38,137 nucleotides of DNA from Lachnospiraceae bacterium (GTDB taxonomy: Bacteria; Bacillota; Clostridia; Lachnospirales; Lachnospiraceae). Of this stretch, positions 17,720 through 24,960 are shown piece after piece. The stretch lies in the NCBI GenBank assembly GCA_021205755.1, contig JAJPWX010000062.1, positions 1-38,137 on the forward strand. The letters are read 5' to 3'. A program made the translations under genes and the position numbers. A model generated the notes under the pieces. It was not told where the DNA came from and did no database searches. It worked only from the letters and a program-made list of their open reading frames with translations. How positions within the stretch are numbered: position 1 is the first letter of the stretch; each line of letters starts with the position of its first letter.

Positions 17720-19408
17720 ATGAAAGTCGGTATAATTTCTATAAATATATATACCAAAAGTCTGAATTTTGCCTGTCCGCTCCACACGTGGGCTTTTCAG
17801 CAGTTTTTGTTGAAAAATGGAATTGACTGTACAGTTATCAGCTATAAGCCCAATTATTACGATAATTTTAACCGGCGTCACCCTTACGATTATTATAAAA
17901 AGAAATACGAAGCCAAACTGGCCAAAGACGATACCCTCTCAGATCCGCAAATACAGAAACAAAACCAGGATGCTATAAACTATTTAAAAGAAAAAATGGA
18001 GCTCTGGGAACCGCTCCGCGAAGAGCGTGAGATTCGTTATGATAAGTTTCAGCATTTTATCAACGAAAATTACATCCGTACCAAAAAATGTTATGATTCA
18101 GACCTTCTCGAAGTAGAAGATCCGGGATTTGACTGTTATATCTGCGCAACGGATGTCATCTGGAAAAACACACCGAACGTCGGATATGACCGTGGTTTTT
18201 TTCTTGGAAGCACCTGCATGGAGAACAAAAAAAAGATCGCTTATGCAGCCAGTCGCGGCATCGATTTTGCAAAAACGCCGGAAGAAACAGAACAGTTCTT
18301 TCATTATTTAAAGGACTTTGACAGCATCTCTGTACGGGAAAAAACCCTGAAGCAGTATATTGAGCAGAATTCGGATATTCAGGTACCCGTAGTTCTTGAC
18401 CCGGTGCTGCTGCATGATAGGACTTTATATGAGAAAATCAGTGTAAAGCCCCCGGAAGAGCATTATGTACTGCTCTATTATGTGATGGAGCAGGCCACAG
18501 AGACGATCCGCCAGGCCGCCCTCTATGCCAAAGCACACCATCAGAAGATCATCGAAATCACTGACCTTCCGGTAGGCAATGGACGGCTTAGCGCTTATCC
18601 CGATGTGGACTACACACACCGCTACGCGATTGGCGTAGAGGAATGGCTCGGCTATCTTCTCTATGCGGACTGCATTTTTACAAATTCGTTTCATGCCTGC
18701 TGTTTCAGTATCCTGTTTGAAAAGCAGTTTTTTGCCGGGCACCGAAACAGCGAGAAAGTATCCCTGATCCTGGATGCCTTTGAACTGTCTCACCGAAAGC
18801 TTGTATCCAAAGGAAACCCGGTGGAGAATCCTCCGGCGCCGATTGACTATGACCGGGTGCGCACACTTCTTGCCCAAAAGCGGAAGGAGTCCTCTGATTT
18901 TATCCTTGAAGCGATTCACCAGGCAGAGACAGCTGAGCGAGAAGTTCATGATTATTCCGGGCAAAAAAAGAAGCTGACCTACCGGGTACAGTATAATTCC
19001 GGAAAAGTTTCAGACGCTTTCTCATCTGACTGGAATGAATCCGAAGGAATTCTGAAAAAGCTTACCTCTGGTTCGCTGGAATATATCCCGCATGCCCAGG
19101 ATAAAAGAAACGACGGAAACAGCCATTTGGCTCCGAACCAGTACCATCTTCCACACCATCGCTTTATCGGATGGCGTATCCGCATCCAGATTGACCACCG
19201 ATGGTTCTGGATTGCAGAAAACGGTAAGCTTCTTTTGCGAAAGGATGCGAGGAGCACGCCATCTGAAAAGCTGCATATTTTCCAGGATGAGGAGACCCTG
19301 CCCTATCTACCTGTCAACCACATCAGCTACATGGTCGCGGAAGCCATCTGGGAGCCTATTTTTCCGCTGAAGGTTTTACGGAAGCTGAAGCACCTGATGG
19401 AAAAATAG
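17720..19408 (+). CDS. Polysaccharide pyruvyl transferase family protein
   Basis: 562 residues. The frame is open from 17579, but the ATG at 17720 (MKVGIISINIYTKSLNFACPLHTWAF) has AAAGGAGA at correct spacing and lies just after the promoter. Residues about 1-390 match the pyruvyl transferase fold: CYICATDVIWKNTP, YAASRGIDFAKTPEE, FDSISVREKTLKQYI, VLDPVLLHDR, and the acceptor-site pattern DCIFTNSFHACCFSILFEKQFF. Such enzymes transfer pyruvate ketals from PEP to sugars of surface glycans, or are relatives without proven activity. Residues about 420-562 form an extra region with an HRFIGWRIRIQIDHRWFW segment of unknown role. It ends two bases from the convergent sulfotransferase. Acceptor sugar unknown. 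Confidence 0.85.
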   Translation: MKVGIISINIYTKSLNFACPLHTWAFQQFLLKNGIDCTVISYKPNYYDNFNRRHPYDYYKKKYEAKLAKDDTLSDPQIQKQNQDAINYLKEKMELWEPLREEREIRYDKFQHFINENYIRTKKCYDSDLLEVEDPGFDCYICATDVIWKNTPNVGYDRGFFLGSTCMENKKKIAYAASRGIDFAKTPEETEQFFHYLKDFDSISVREKTLKQYIEQNSDIQVPVVLDPVLLHDRTLYEKISVKPPEEHYVLLYYVMEQATETIRQAALYAKAHHQKIIEITDLPVGNGRLSAYPDVDYTHRYAIGVEEWLGYLLYADCIFTNSFHACCFSILFEKQFFAGHRNSEKVSLILDAFELSHRKLVSKGNPVENPPAPIDYDRVRTLLAQKRKESSDFILEAIHQAETAEREVHDYSGQKKKLTYRVQYNSGKVSDAFSSDWNESEGILKKLTSGSLEYIPHAQDKRNDGNSHLAPNQYHLPHHRFIGWRIRIQIDHRWFWIAENGKLLLRKDARSTPSEKLHIFQDEETLPYLPVNHISYMVAEAIWEPIFPLKVLRKLKHLMEK

Positions 19409-19410
19409 CG

Positions 19411-20625
19411 TTATTGCTCCATCGGGTGGCTCAGCGAGCCTATTTTCCTGCTTATTTTTGTGATAAGATCCTGATTTTTTCCATCATTTTTTTCCTCACC
19501 GGCATTTAGCTTCTCCAAGTCTGCGACACGAGTCTCTAACCGAAGAACCATTGCCGTCAAAAACAGAACCTGAGTCTCCATCGGTAAAGCATTCATCAGG
19601 AAAGCTCTTTTTTTTGCCGGTAACTCGCAGAGAAAATCAGCAGTATCCTTCAAAAACCACGGATTATTCTGCGACCATTTTGGAAAATCCTTTACCTCAT
19701 AGGAAAACAATGGTTGCCCATCCCTGATATATTCCGTCACAACGTGTTCATTCCCTTTCCGAAATTGTTCCAGGAATTGAAGGGTTTCTTCCGCTGAAAA
19801 GATATTATATTGATCTTTAGCCGGAAGCCGTTCCGATATTTTTTTGCTAAAACGGCTGAAATAGACCTTATCCTCAAGGGAAAGAGAAGGTAAACGGTTA
19901 AGCAGCAGCTGCATTTCTACCATATTTCCTTTTAGTCCAGGGTTCACATCCCTAGCTGGCGGCTGCAATGGAAGATCCGAGGGCAAACCAACTGCTTTGA
20001 CAAAATCCGTGTAGATGGTTCCACCTACCCAGGAGGAAGGCTCAAATCGCCGGACAATAATATTCTCCCGGCCAATCTGGGAGGACAGTCTGTCAAGCGC
20101 TGAGGCATAGTCCACTACAAGGGGCTCATGTTCCAGCATCCAATCCAGGTGTTCCGCCAAAGAAGTGTTCATCTTTCCCTCTTTTACGAACTGGTTCCAG
20201 CGAGATATCAGAAAACTATCCTGTCTGCGCAAATATACGACAAGCTTTATATCATATCCATATTCATCCGCGTCCTTCTGTAGCAGCTGGAGTGGGCTCT
20301 GCCGATTGTAATTGAGCGACCTCCACAAGCTCTCATCCGTCAAAATTACATTATCATAGTTTTCAAGCTCCGTATGTATCATATCCAGGCCGAGTTTTAA
20401 ACGTTCCTGCCAGGATATATCCGAATCTGGAATCCTGCTGCTCATTACAGAGGCTTCTACCAGGAAATGCCCATTCCTTTCTATACGAACCCCGGGATAC
20501 TTGTAAGAAAAAAGCGGGAAGCTGTATCCATATTTACGGAGCAATTTGCTGTTCCGTTCGCAGGCTACCTGGATCGAAGAAGTCGCAGTCTTCGGTGTAC
20601 CCAAATGCAAATATACTGTTTTCAT
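19411..20625 (-). CDS. Sulfotransferase-like P-loop protein
   Basis: 404 residues from the ATG at 20625, which has GAAAGGAA upstream. The open frame extends to 20964, but that segment overlaps the divergent promoter and is A/T-rich, so it is not used. The N-terminus MKTVYLHLGTPKTATSSIQ carries the PAPS 5'-phosphosulfate loop (GTPKTATSS). A second conserved segment, LVVYLRRQDSFLISRWNQFVK, fits the 3'-phosphate site. No signal peptide or membrane segment is seen. The C-terminus ends in a short coiled-coil-like helix. Inferred role: transfer of sulfate from PAPS to a glycan, fitting the adjacent pyruvyl transferase. The acceptor is unknown. Its 5' region is A/T-richer than neighbours, hinting at acquisition. 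Confidence 0.75.
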   Translation of the reverse strand: MKTVYLHLGTPKTATSSIQVACERNSKLLRKYGYSFPLFSYKYPGVRIERNGHFLVEASVMSSRIPDSDISWQERLKLGLDMIHTELENYDNVILTDESLWRSLNYNRQSPLQLLQKDADEYGYDIKLVVYLRRQDSFLISRWNQFVKEGKMNTSLAEHLDWMLEHEPLVVDYASALDRLSSQIGRENIIVRRFEPSSWVGGTIYTDFVKAVGLPSDLPLQPPARDVNPGLKGNMVEMQLLLNRLPSLSLEDKVYFSRFSKKISERLPAKDQYNIFSAEETLQFLEQFRKGNEHVVTEYIRDGQPLFSYEVKDFPKWSQNNPWFLKDTADFLCELPAKKRAFLMNALPMETQVLFLTAMVLRLETRVADLEKLNAGEEKNDGKNQDLITKISRKIGSLSHPMEQ

Positions 20626-20724
20626 TTCTGAGATTCCTTTCAGATTTAATGTAATGCAGAACGATTTCTTCAATGATTCACATAATTTTAACATTTTTCC
20701 TGTGAATTGCCAAGCAAAAACCGT

Positions 20725-20730
20725 ATTATA
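20725..20730 (-). promoter_or_regulatory. Possible -10 of the sulfotransferase gene
   Basis: TATAAT on the minus strand about 100 bases before the start codon. No clear -35 is visible at 16-18 bases. The 256-base divergent gap is strongly A/T-rich. Confidence 0.3.
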
Positions 20731-20774
20731 TTTTGTACAAATTTCAAATTTACTTATAATCCAATAAGAAACAC

Positions 20775-20802
20775 TTGCATTTTTTACTTTTTCCTGTAAA
20801 AT
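20775..20802 (+). promoter_or_regulatory. Promoter of the ABC-F gene
   Basis: TTGCAT (20775-20780), a 16-base spacer, then TAAAAT (20797-20802). The start codon follows about 80 bases later. Confidence 0.6.
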
Positions 20803-20881
20803 AGAAACGACTTTGTATCTGTGGCAGGATAAACTTACCATCGCTGCCGTCATAATAGGACAATATAAAAGGAGTTTCCTG

Positions 20882-22519
20882 ATGATTAGTGCAAACAATG
20901 TAACCCTTCGAATCGGCAAAAAAGCTCTGTTTGAAGATGTCAACATCAAGTTTACCGAAGGCAACTGCTATGGCCTGATCGGGGCGAATGGTGCCGGCAA
21001 ATCCACCTTTCTGAAGATTCTTTCCGGGAAGCTGGAGACCACGAAAGGCGACGTGACGATGACTCCGGGACAGAGACTGTCCGTACTGGAGCAGGATCAT
21101 TTTAAATACGACGAATTCCCGGTTCTGGACACAGTGATTATGGGCAATCAGCGGCTCTATGACATCATGAAGGAAAAGGACGCGATCTACGCAAAAGAAG
21201 ACTTTTCCGATGAAGATGGCATCCGCGCCAGCGAACTGGAAGGCGAGTTTGCCGAGTTAAATGGCTGGGAGGCAGAGTCGGATGCCGCCACGCTTCTGAA
21301 CGGACTTGGCATTGACACAGAGCTGCATTACAATCTGATGAAAGACCTGAACGGCAATGAAAAAGTCAAGGTACTGCTGGCGCGCGCGCTGTTCGGCAAT
21401 CCGGATATTCTGCTTCTCGATGAGCCGACAAACCACCTCGATCTGGACGCAATCAGCTGGCTGGAAGAGTTTCTGATTAATTTTAATAATACCGTTATCG
21501 TGGTCTCCCATGACCGCTATTTTCTGAATAAGGTATGTACGCAGATTGCCGATATTGATTACGGCAAGATTCAGCTATATGCCGGAAACTATGATTTCTG
21601 GTATGAATCCAGCCAGCTTCTGATCCGTCAGATGAAGGAAGCGAACCGCAAAAAGGAAGAAAAAATCAAGGAACTGCAGGAGTTCATCTCCCGTTTCTCG
21701 GCGAACGCCTCCAAATCCAAGCAGGCGACCTCCCGGAAGCGTGCTCTTGAAAAAATCCAGCTTGACGACATCAAGCCTTCGAGTCGGAAATATCCTTATA
21801 TCGATTTCCGTCCCAACCGTGAGATCGGAAATGAAGTGCTGATCGTTGAGAATCTCTCTAAGACCATCGACGGAGTAAAGGTTCTGGACAACCTGACTTT
21901 TACCCTCGGGCACGACGACAAGGTCGCGTTTGTCGGCAGCAATGAGCTGGCTAAAACCACCTTCTTCCAGATCCTGATGGGCGAGATGGAGCCGGACGAA
22001 GGCCATTACAAATGGGGCGTCACCACCTCACAGGCCTACTTTCCAAAGGACAGCTCCAAAGAATTCGACAATGACCTGACCATCGTCGACTGGCTCACTG
22101 GCTATTCTGAGATCAAGGACGCCACCTATGTGCGCGGCTTTCTCGGCAGAATGCTTTTTGCGGGGGACGACGGCGTCAAGAAAATGCGCGTTCTTTCCGG
22201 AGGCGAGCGTGTGCGCTGCATGCTCTCCAAAATGATGATCTCCGGCGCAAATGTCCTGATCTTCGACGAGCCGACGAACCACCTGGACATGGAATCCATC
22301 ACCGCCCTAAACAATGGCATGATGAAATTCCCGGGTGTCATCCTCTTCTCATCGCGTGACCACCAGATCGTGCAGACGACCGCGAACCGTATCATGGAGA
22401 TCCTGCCAAACGGCACCCTGATCGACAAGATCACGACCTACGACGAATACCTCGAAAGCGATGAAATGGCACGCAAGCGTCAGGTCTACACCACCGAAGG
22501 CAAACCAGAAGACAACTGA
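20882..22519 (+). CDS. ABC-F ATPase, YkpA/YbiT type
   Basis: 545 residues with two ATP-binding domains and no membrane segments. Proteins of this class act on ribosomes rather than as transporters. The ATG at 20882 is preceded by AAAGGAG. Domain 1 has Walker A GANGAGKST (about 38) and Walker B with ABC-F signature LLLDEPTNHLDLD; its C-loop is the degenerate LNGNEKVK. A charged linker (KEANRKKEEKIKELQ...SKSKQATSRKRALEKI) separates the domains. Domain 2 has an altered Walker A GSNELAKTT, a normal LSGGERVRC and FDEPTNHLDMES. Its H-loop reads SSRDHQ where relatives have SHDHQ. From memory it aligns end to end with B. subtilis YkpA. Antibiotic resistance is not implied. Confidence 0.93.
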   Translation: MISANNVTLRIGKKALFEDVNIKFTEGNCYGLIGANGAGKSTFLKILSGKLETTKGDVTMTPGQRLSVLEQDHFKYDEFPVLDTVIMGNQRLYDIMKEKDAIYAKEDFSDEDGIRASELEGEFAELNGWEAESDAATLLNGLGIDTELHYNLMKDLNGNEKVKVLLARALFGNPDILLLDEPTNHLDLDAISWLEEFLINFNNTVIVVSHDRYFLNKVCTQIADIDYGKIQLYAGNYDFWYESSQLLIRQMKEANRKKEEKIKELQEFISRFSANASKSKQATSRKRALEKIQLDDIKPSSRKYPYIDFRPNREIGNEVLIVENLSKTIDGVKVLDNLTFTLGHDDKVAFVGSNELAKTTFFQILMGEMEPDEGHYKWGVTTSQAYFPKDSSKEFDNDLTIVDWLTGYSEIKDATYVRGFLGRMLFAGDDGVKKMRVLSGGERVRCMLSKMMISGANVLIFDEPTNHLDMESITALNNGMMKFPGVILFSSRDHQIVQTTANRIMEILPNGTLIDKITTYDEYLESDEMARKRQVYTTEGKPEDN

Positions 22520-22529
22520 CACGAAAGCT

Positions 22530-22664
22530 ACGAGCCGTGCAAAATCAAGAAAAACCAGCTGCGTCATGCTTGCATGTAAGCAGATGGTATTTCTTGATTT
22601 TATAGGGCGACAGCCCGTGCACCGCCGAAAGACGCGACAGCGGCTTTTGGCGGGGACGGCTCGT
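22530..22664 (+). repeat. Structured multi-hairpin element after the ABC-F gene (terminator / RNA-structure candidate)
   Basis: An outer perfect 9-bp inverted repeat (ACGAGCCGT 22530-22538; ACGGCTCGT 22656-22664) encloses three hairpins. The first has a 12-bp stem AAAATCAAGAAA (22541-22552) / TTTCTTGATTTT (22590-22601), with an inner CCAgCTGC/GCAGaTGG stem. The second is a small GGGC/GCCC hairpin (22605-22616). The third is CCGCCGAAAG / CTTTTGGCGG (22622-22653). The first, ending in a T-rich arm 82 bases after the stop, may be the terminator. The whole could be a folded RNA or a small mobile palindromic repeat. No coding frame is seen. Confidence 0.55.
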
Positions 22665-22697
22665 TGAAACGCAGCGACTTTTATCGGGGACAGCTCA
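22640..22697 (+). repeat. Degenerate 24-bp direct repeat, period 34
   Basis: Two copies starting GCGGCTTTTGGCGGGGAC (22640) and GCGACTTTTATCGGGGAC (22674) agree at 19 of 24 positions. The first copy forms the right arm of the structured element just before it; the second lies outside. Confidence 0.5.
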
Positions 22698-22709
22698 CAG
22701 AAAAAACAC

Positions 22710-22738
22710 TTGCCAACCAGCTTCCGATATGATAAAGT
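22710..22738 (+). promoter_or_regulatory. Promoter of the candidate antitoxin RNA
   Basis: TTGCCA (22710-22715), a 17-base spacer, then TAAAGT (22733-22738) preceded by TGA as an extended -10. No reading frame with a ribosome binding site follows, which fits a non-coding transcript. Confidence 0.5.
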
Positions 22739-22749
22739 ACCAATGTAGA

Positions 22750-22769
22750 GAACGTAAGTAATGTATACA
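22750..22769 (+). repeat. Direct repeat copy A (antitoxin side)
   Basis: GAACGTAAGTA-A-TGTATACA. It is identical to copy B at 22920-22939 except for one base (A versus G). It lies within the first bases of the predicted plus-strand RNA. Confidence 0.8.
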
Positions 22770-22776
22770 AAAAACG

Positions 22777-22808
22777 AAACCCCAAGGTGGTGGTGCACCT
22801 TGGGGTTT
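22777..22808. terminator. Shared bidirectional terminator of the toxin-antitoxin locus
   Basis: Perfect 13-bp stem (AAACCCCAAGGTG / CACCTTGGGGTTT) with a 6-base loop. On the minus strand it is followed by CGTTTTTTG, a good toxin-mRNA terminator. On the plus strand it is followed by the weaker CTCCCTCTTT. Both convergent transcripts would end here and overlap. Confidence 0.85.
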
Positions 22809-22844
22809 CTCCCTCTTTACCGGAGAGGTAATCCTTCTGACTTT

Positions 22845-22940
22845 TTACTTCCGTTCATTATTTCCGTCAATCCACTTACTTATGTAGATCGCTGCAACAT
22901 TCGCGGTAACAGAAATCAGGAACGTAAGTAGTGTATACAT
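22845..22940 (-). CDS. Small hydrophobic peptide, candidate Fst-like type I toxin (31 aa)
   Basis: The ATG at 22940 is preceded by GGGGAGGTGATAAAT, an almost perfect Shine-Dalgarno. The peptide begins MYTLLTFLIS, has one membrane span (about residues 3-20) and ends in a charged tail SKWIDGNNERK. This layout, a short membrane helix then a W-[IL]-D and a charged tail, resembles the Fst/PF13955 toxins that damage the membrane. The predicted mRNA 5' end contains ATCAC (about 22967-22971 in reverse), which can pair with GTGAT of the Shine-Dalgarno and could hide it, as in fst mRNA. It was too short for ordinary gene finding. Toxicity is inferred; a small membrane regulator is the alternative. Confidence 0.7.
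   Translation of the reverse strand: MYTLLTFLISVTANVAAIYISKWIDGNNERK
22920..22939 (+). repeat. Direct repeat copy B (toxin start-codon side)
   Basis: GAACGTAAGTA-G-TGTATACA, 170 bases from copy A. Read on the minus strand it covers all but the first base of the toxin start codon and the first codons, so pairing with the antitoxin RNA would block initiation. Confidence 0.8.
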
Positions 22941-22986
22941 ATTTATCACCTCCCCTCCGTACCGGTCTAGTGATGGTAACATTGCA

Positions 22987-23015
22987 AGTATATCATCCCT
23001 TATTATATTTGAAAA
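22987..23015 (-). promoter_or_regulatory. Promoter of the small toxin-like gene
   Basis: On the minus strand TTTTCA (23010-23015), 17 bases, then TATACT (22987-22992) with TGA in front (extended -10). The leader would be about 40 bases. Confidence 0.6.
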
Positions 23016-23036
23016 GCATTATTGTATAAAAGTTCC

Positions 23037-23075
23037 AAAAAAAGAGCATTCATATTATATGAACGCTCTTTTTTC
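23037..23075 (-). terminator. Terminator of pckA
   Basis: AGAGC-A-TTCATA / TATGAA-C-GCTCT stem with a TTA loop and one mismatch, flanked by A-runs and T-runs on both sides, so probably bidirectional. It lies about 45 bases after the pckA stop codon and also insulates the toxin promoter. Confidence 0.85.
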
Positions 23076-23117
23076 TATCACCTTATTTATTTAACATTCC
23101 TAAGCTCTCAACAACAA

Positions 23118-24722
23118 TTACAGCTGCGGGCCCGCCGCTACAAGTGCCTTGCCAGCCTCGTTGGTGGTGTACTTGTCAAAGTTCTTGATGAAGCGGCCAG
23201 CCAGATCCTGCGCCTTGGTCTCCCACTCGGAAGCATCCGCATAGGTATCACGCGGGTCAAGGATTGCCGGATCTACACCCGGAAGCTCGGTCGGTACTTC
23301 AAAATCAAAGTACGGGATCTTCTTGGTCGGTGCTTTCAGGATGGAGCCATCCAGGATCGCATCAATAATGCCACGGGTATCCTTGATAGAGATACGCTTG
23401 CCCGTGCCGTTCCAGCCGGTATTTACCAGATAAGCCTTCGCGCCGCTCTGCTCCATTCTCTTTACGAGCTCTTCTGCGTACTTGGTCGGATGCAGTTCAA
23501 GGAATGCCTGTCCGAAGCATGCGGAGAAAGTCGGTGTCGGCTCAGTGATGCCGCGCTCGGTACCTGCCAGCTTCGCTGTGAAACCAGACAGGAAGTAATA
23601 CTGTGTCTGCTCCGGTGTCAGGATAGATACCGGCGGAAGTACGCCAAACGCATCTGCAGAGAGGAAGATTACCTGCTTTGCAGCCGGTGCGGAAGATACC
23701 GGACGTACAATATTCTCAATGTGATCAATCGGATAAGATACACGTGTATTTTCTGTCACGCTCTTGTCCGCGAAATCAATCTTGCCATTCTCATCCAGAG
23801 TCACGTTCTCAAGAAGTGCGTTTCTCTTGATCGCGTTATAGATGTCCGGCTCGGAATCCTTGTCGAGGTTGATAACCTTTGCGTAGCAGCCGCCCTCGAA
23901 GTTGAATACGCCGTTGTCATCCCAGCCGTGCTCGTCATCACCGATCAGCAGACGCTTCGGATCTGTAGAAAGGGTCGTCTTACCAGTTCCGGACAGACCG
24001 AAGAAAATCGCGGTGTTCTCACCGTTCATATCGGTATTCGCGGAGCAGTGCATGGAAGCGATACCCTTCAGCGGCAGATAGTAGTTCATCATAGAGAACA
24101 TACCCTTCTTCATCTCGCCGCCGTACCAGGTATTCAGAATCACCTGCTCACGGCTCGTGATATTGAACGCCACACAGGTCTCAGAATTCAGACCCAGCTC
24201 TTTGTAATTGTCAACCTTCGCCTTAGAAGCGGTATAAACTACGAAATCCGGCTCAAACGTCTCAAGCTCCTCTGCGGACGGCTTGATGAACATATTCTCT
24301 ACAAAATGTGCCTGCCATGCCACTTCCATCATGAAGCGGATCGCCATGCGGGTATCCTTATTCGCGCCGCAATACGCATCTACGACAAACAGTCTCTTAC
24401 CGGAAAGCTGCTCCTGCGCCATCTTCTTTACTGCTGCCCAGGTCTCTTCGCTCATCGGATGGTTGTCATTCTTATATCCCTCGGTCGTCCACCAAACAGT
24501 GTCCTTCGAGTTCTCATCCATAACAATATACTTATCTTTCGGGGAACGTCCGGTATAAACACCTGTCATAACGTTTACCGCGCCAAGCTCGGAAACCTGA
24601 CCCTTGTCATATCCGGTAAGCTCCGGCTTCATCTCTTCTTCATACAGGAATTCGTACGAAGGATTGTGAACAATCTCTGTCACACCATTGATACCATACT
24701 TTGTCAAATCAACGCATGCCAT
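23118..24722 (-). CDS. pckA: Phosphoenolpyruvate carboxykinase (ATP)
   Basis: Interconverts oxaloacetate plus ATP with PEP, CO2 and ADP. In fermentative anaerobes it often runs toward oxaloacetate, feeding succinate or anaplerosis. The 534 residues are full length. Motifs: [10 protein letters not shown] near the N-terminus, [16 protein letters not shown], the kinase loop [16 protein letters not shown], the metal site [22 protein letters not shown], and [15 protein letters not shown] near the C-terminus. It has its own consensus promoter and terminator. A 619-codon open frame on the opposite strand is an artefact of codon bias. Confidence 0.98.
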   Translation of the reverse strand: MACVDLTKYGINGVTEIVHNPSYEFLYEEEMKPELTGYDKGQVSELGAVNVMTGVYTGRSPKDKYIVMDENSKDTVWWTTEGYKNDNHPMSEETWAAVKKMAQEQLSGKRLFVVDAYCGANKDTRMAIRFMMEVAWQAHFVENMFIKPSAEELETFEPDFVVYTASKAKVDNYKELGLNSETCVAFNITSREQVILNTWYGGEMKKGMFSMMNYYLPLKGIASMHCSANTDMNGENTAIFFGLSGTGKTTLSTDPKRLLIGDDEHGWDDNGVFNFEGGCYAKVINLDKDSEPDIYNAIKRNALLENVTLDENGKIDFADKSVTENTRVSYPIDHIENIVRPVSSAPAAKQVIFLSADAFGVLPPVSILTPEQTQYYFLSGFTAKLAGTERGITEPTPTFSACFGQAFLELHPTKYAEELVKRMEQSGAKAYLVNTGWNGTGKRISIKDTRGIIDAILDGSILKAPTKKIPYFDFEVPTELPGVDPAILDPRDTYADASEWETKAQDLAGRFIKNFDKYTTNEAGKALVAAGPQL

Positions 24723-24796
24723 AATACTTTCTACCTCTTTCTTTCATGCTTCTTGTCATCATACCGGCTGTGCAGATCCGTATCGATGAACACAGT

Positions 24797-24816
24797 CATT
24801 TTGAATCATTTTGAAT
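24797..24816 (-). repeat. Two exact 10-bp tandem repeats in the pckA leader
   Basis: CATTTTGAAT occurs twice in direct succession (plus strand), about 20 bases inside the predicted transcript. A 10-bp period places both on the same helix face, so it may be an operator for a repressor of pckA. Confidence 0.5.
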
Positions 24817-24837
24817 GGTTACAAAATTCCATCCCTA

Positions 24838-24866
24838 TTTATATAATACAAATCGGATTCTGTCAA
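24838..24866 (-). promoter_or_regulatory. pckA promoter
   Basis: Consensus TTGACA (24861-24866), 17 bases, then TATAAA (24838-24843) on the minus strand. The leader is about 110 bases and contains the tandem repeats. A clear terminator for the upstream MBL gene is not seen in this gap. Confidence 0.8.
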
Positions 24867-24960
24867 GAAAAGTCCGTGTAAAAATCATCGATTTTGTTAA
24901 TTTTTTATTTTTTGTACCAGTTCAGGGCAGCATCAAAATGAAAAAACAGGCTGTGCAGAT

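Larger units (their letters stand above)
22745..22815 (+). ncRNA. Candidate antitoxin RNA of a type I toxin-antitoxin locus
   Basis: Predicted transcript of about 70 bases from the promoter at 22710-22738 to the hairpin at 22777-22808. Its 5' part (22750-22769) repeats the DNA at the toxin start codon on the same strand, so the RNA is complementary to the toxin mRNA over 20 bases with one mismatch. Its 3' hairpin is also complementary to the toxin transcript terminator. The layout matches RNA II of the pAD1 par system. No start codon with a Shine-Dalgarno is present. Ends are estimated. Confidence 0.5.

Noticed and set aside
20626-20964. N-terminal extension of the sulfotransferase to 20964
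   Set aside because: It would overlap the ABC-F promoter and start, is A/T-rich without family similarity, and the GTPKTATSS motif is naturally close to the N-terminus from 20625.
22530-22812. CRISPR array
   Set aside because: Repeats are only two copies each, unequal and without spacer structure; they are explained by hairpins and the toxin-antitoxin repeats. No CRISPR array was seen anywhere.
22720-23020. Insertion sequence around the toxin-like locus
   Set aside because: The repeats are direct, not inverted, and no transposase fragment or target duplication is visible.
23022-24881. 619-codon open frame on the plus strand across pckA
   Set aside because: It is the exact antisense of a strongly conserved pckA, lacks a ribosome binding site and has no recognisable motif. 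Rarity of TTA, CTA and TCA codons in pckA leaves the opposite frame open.
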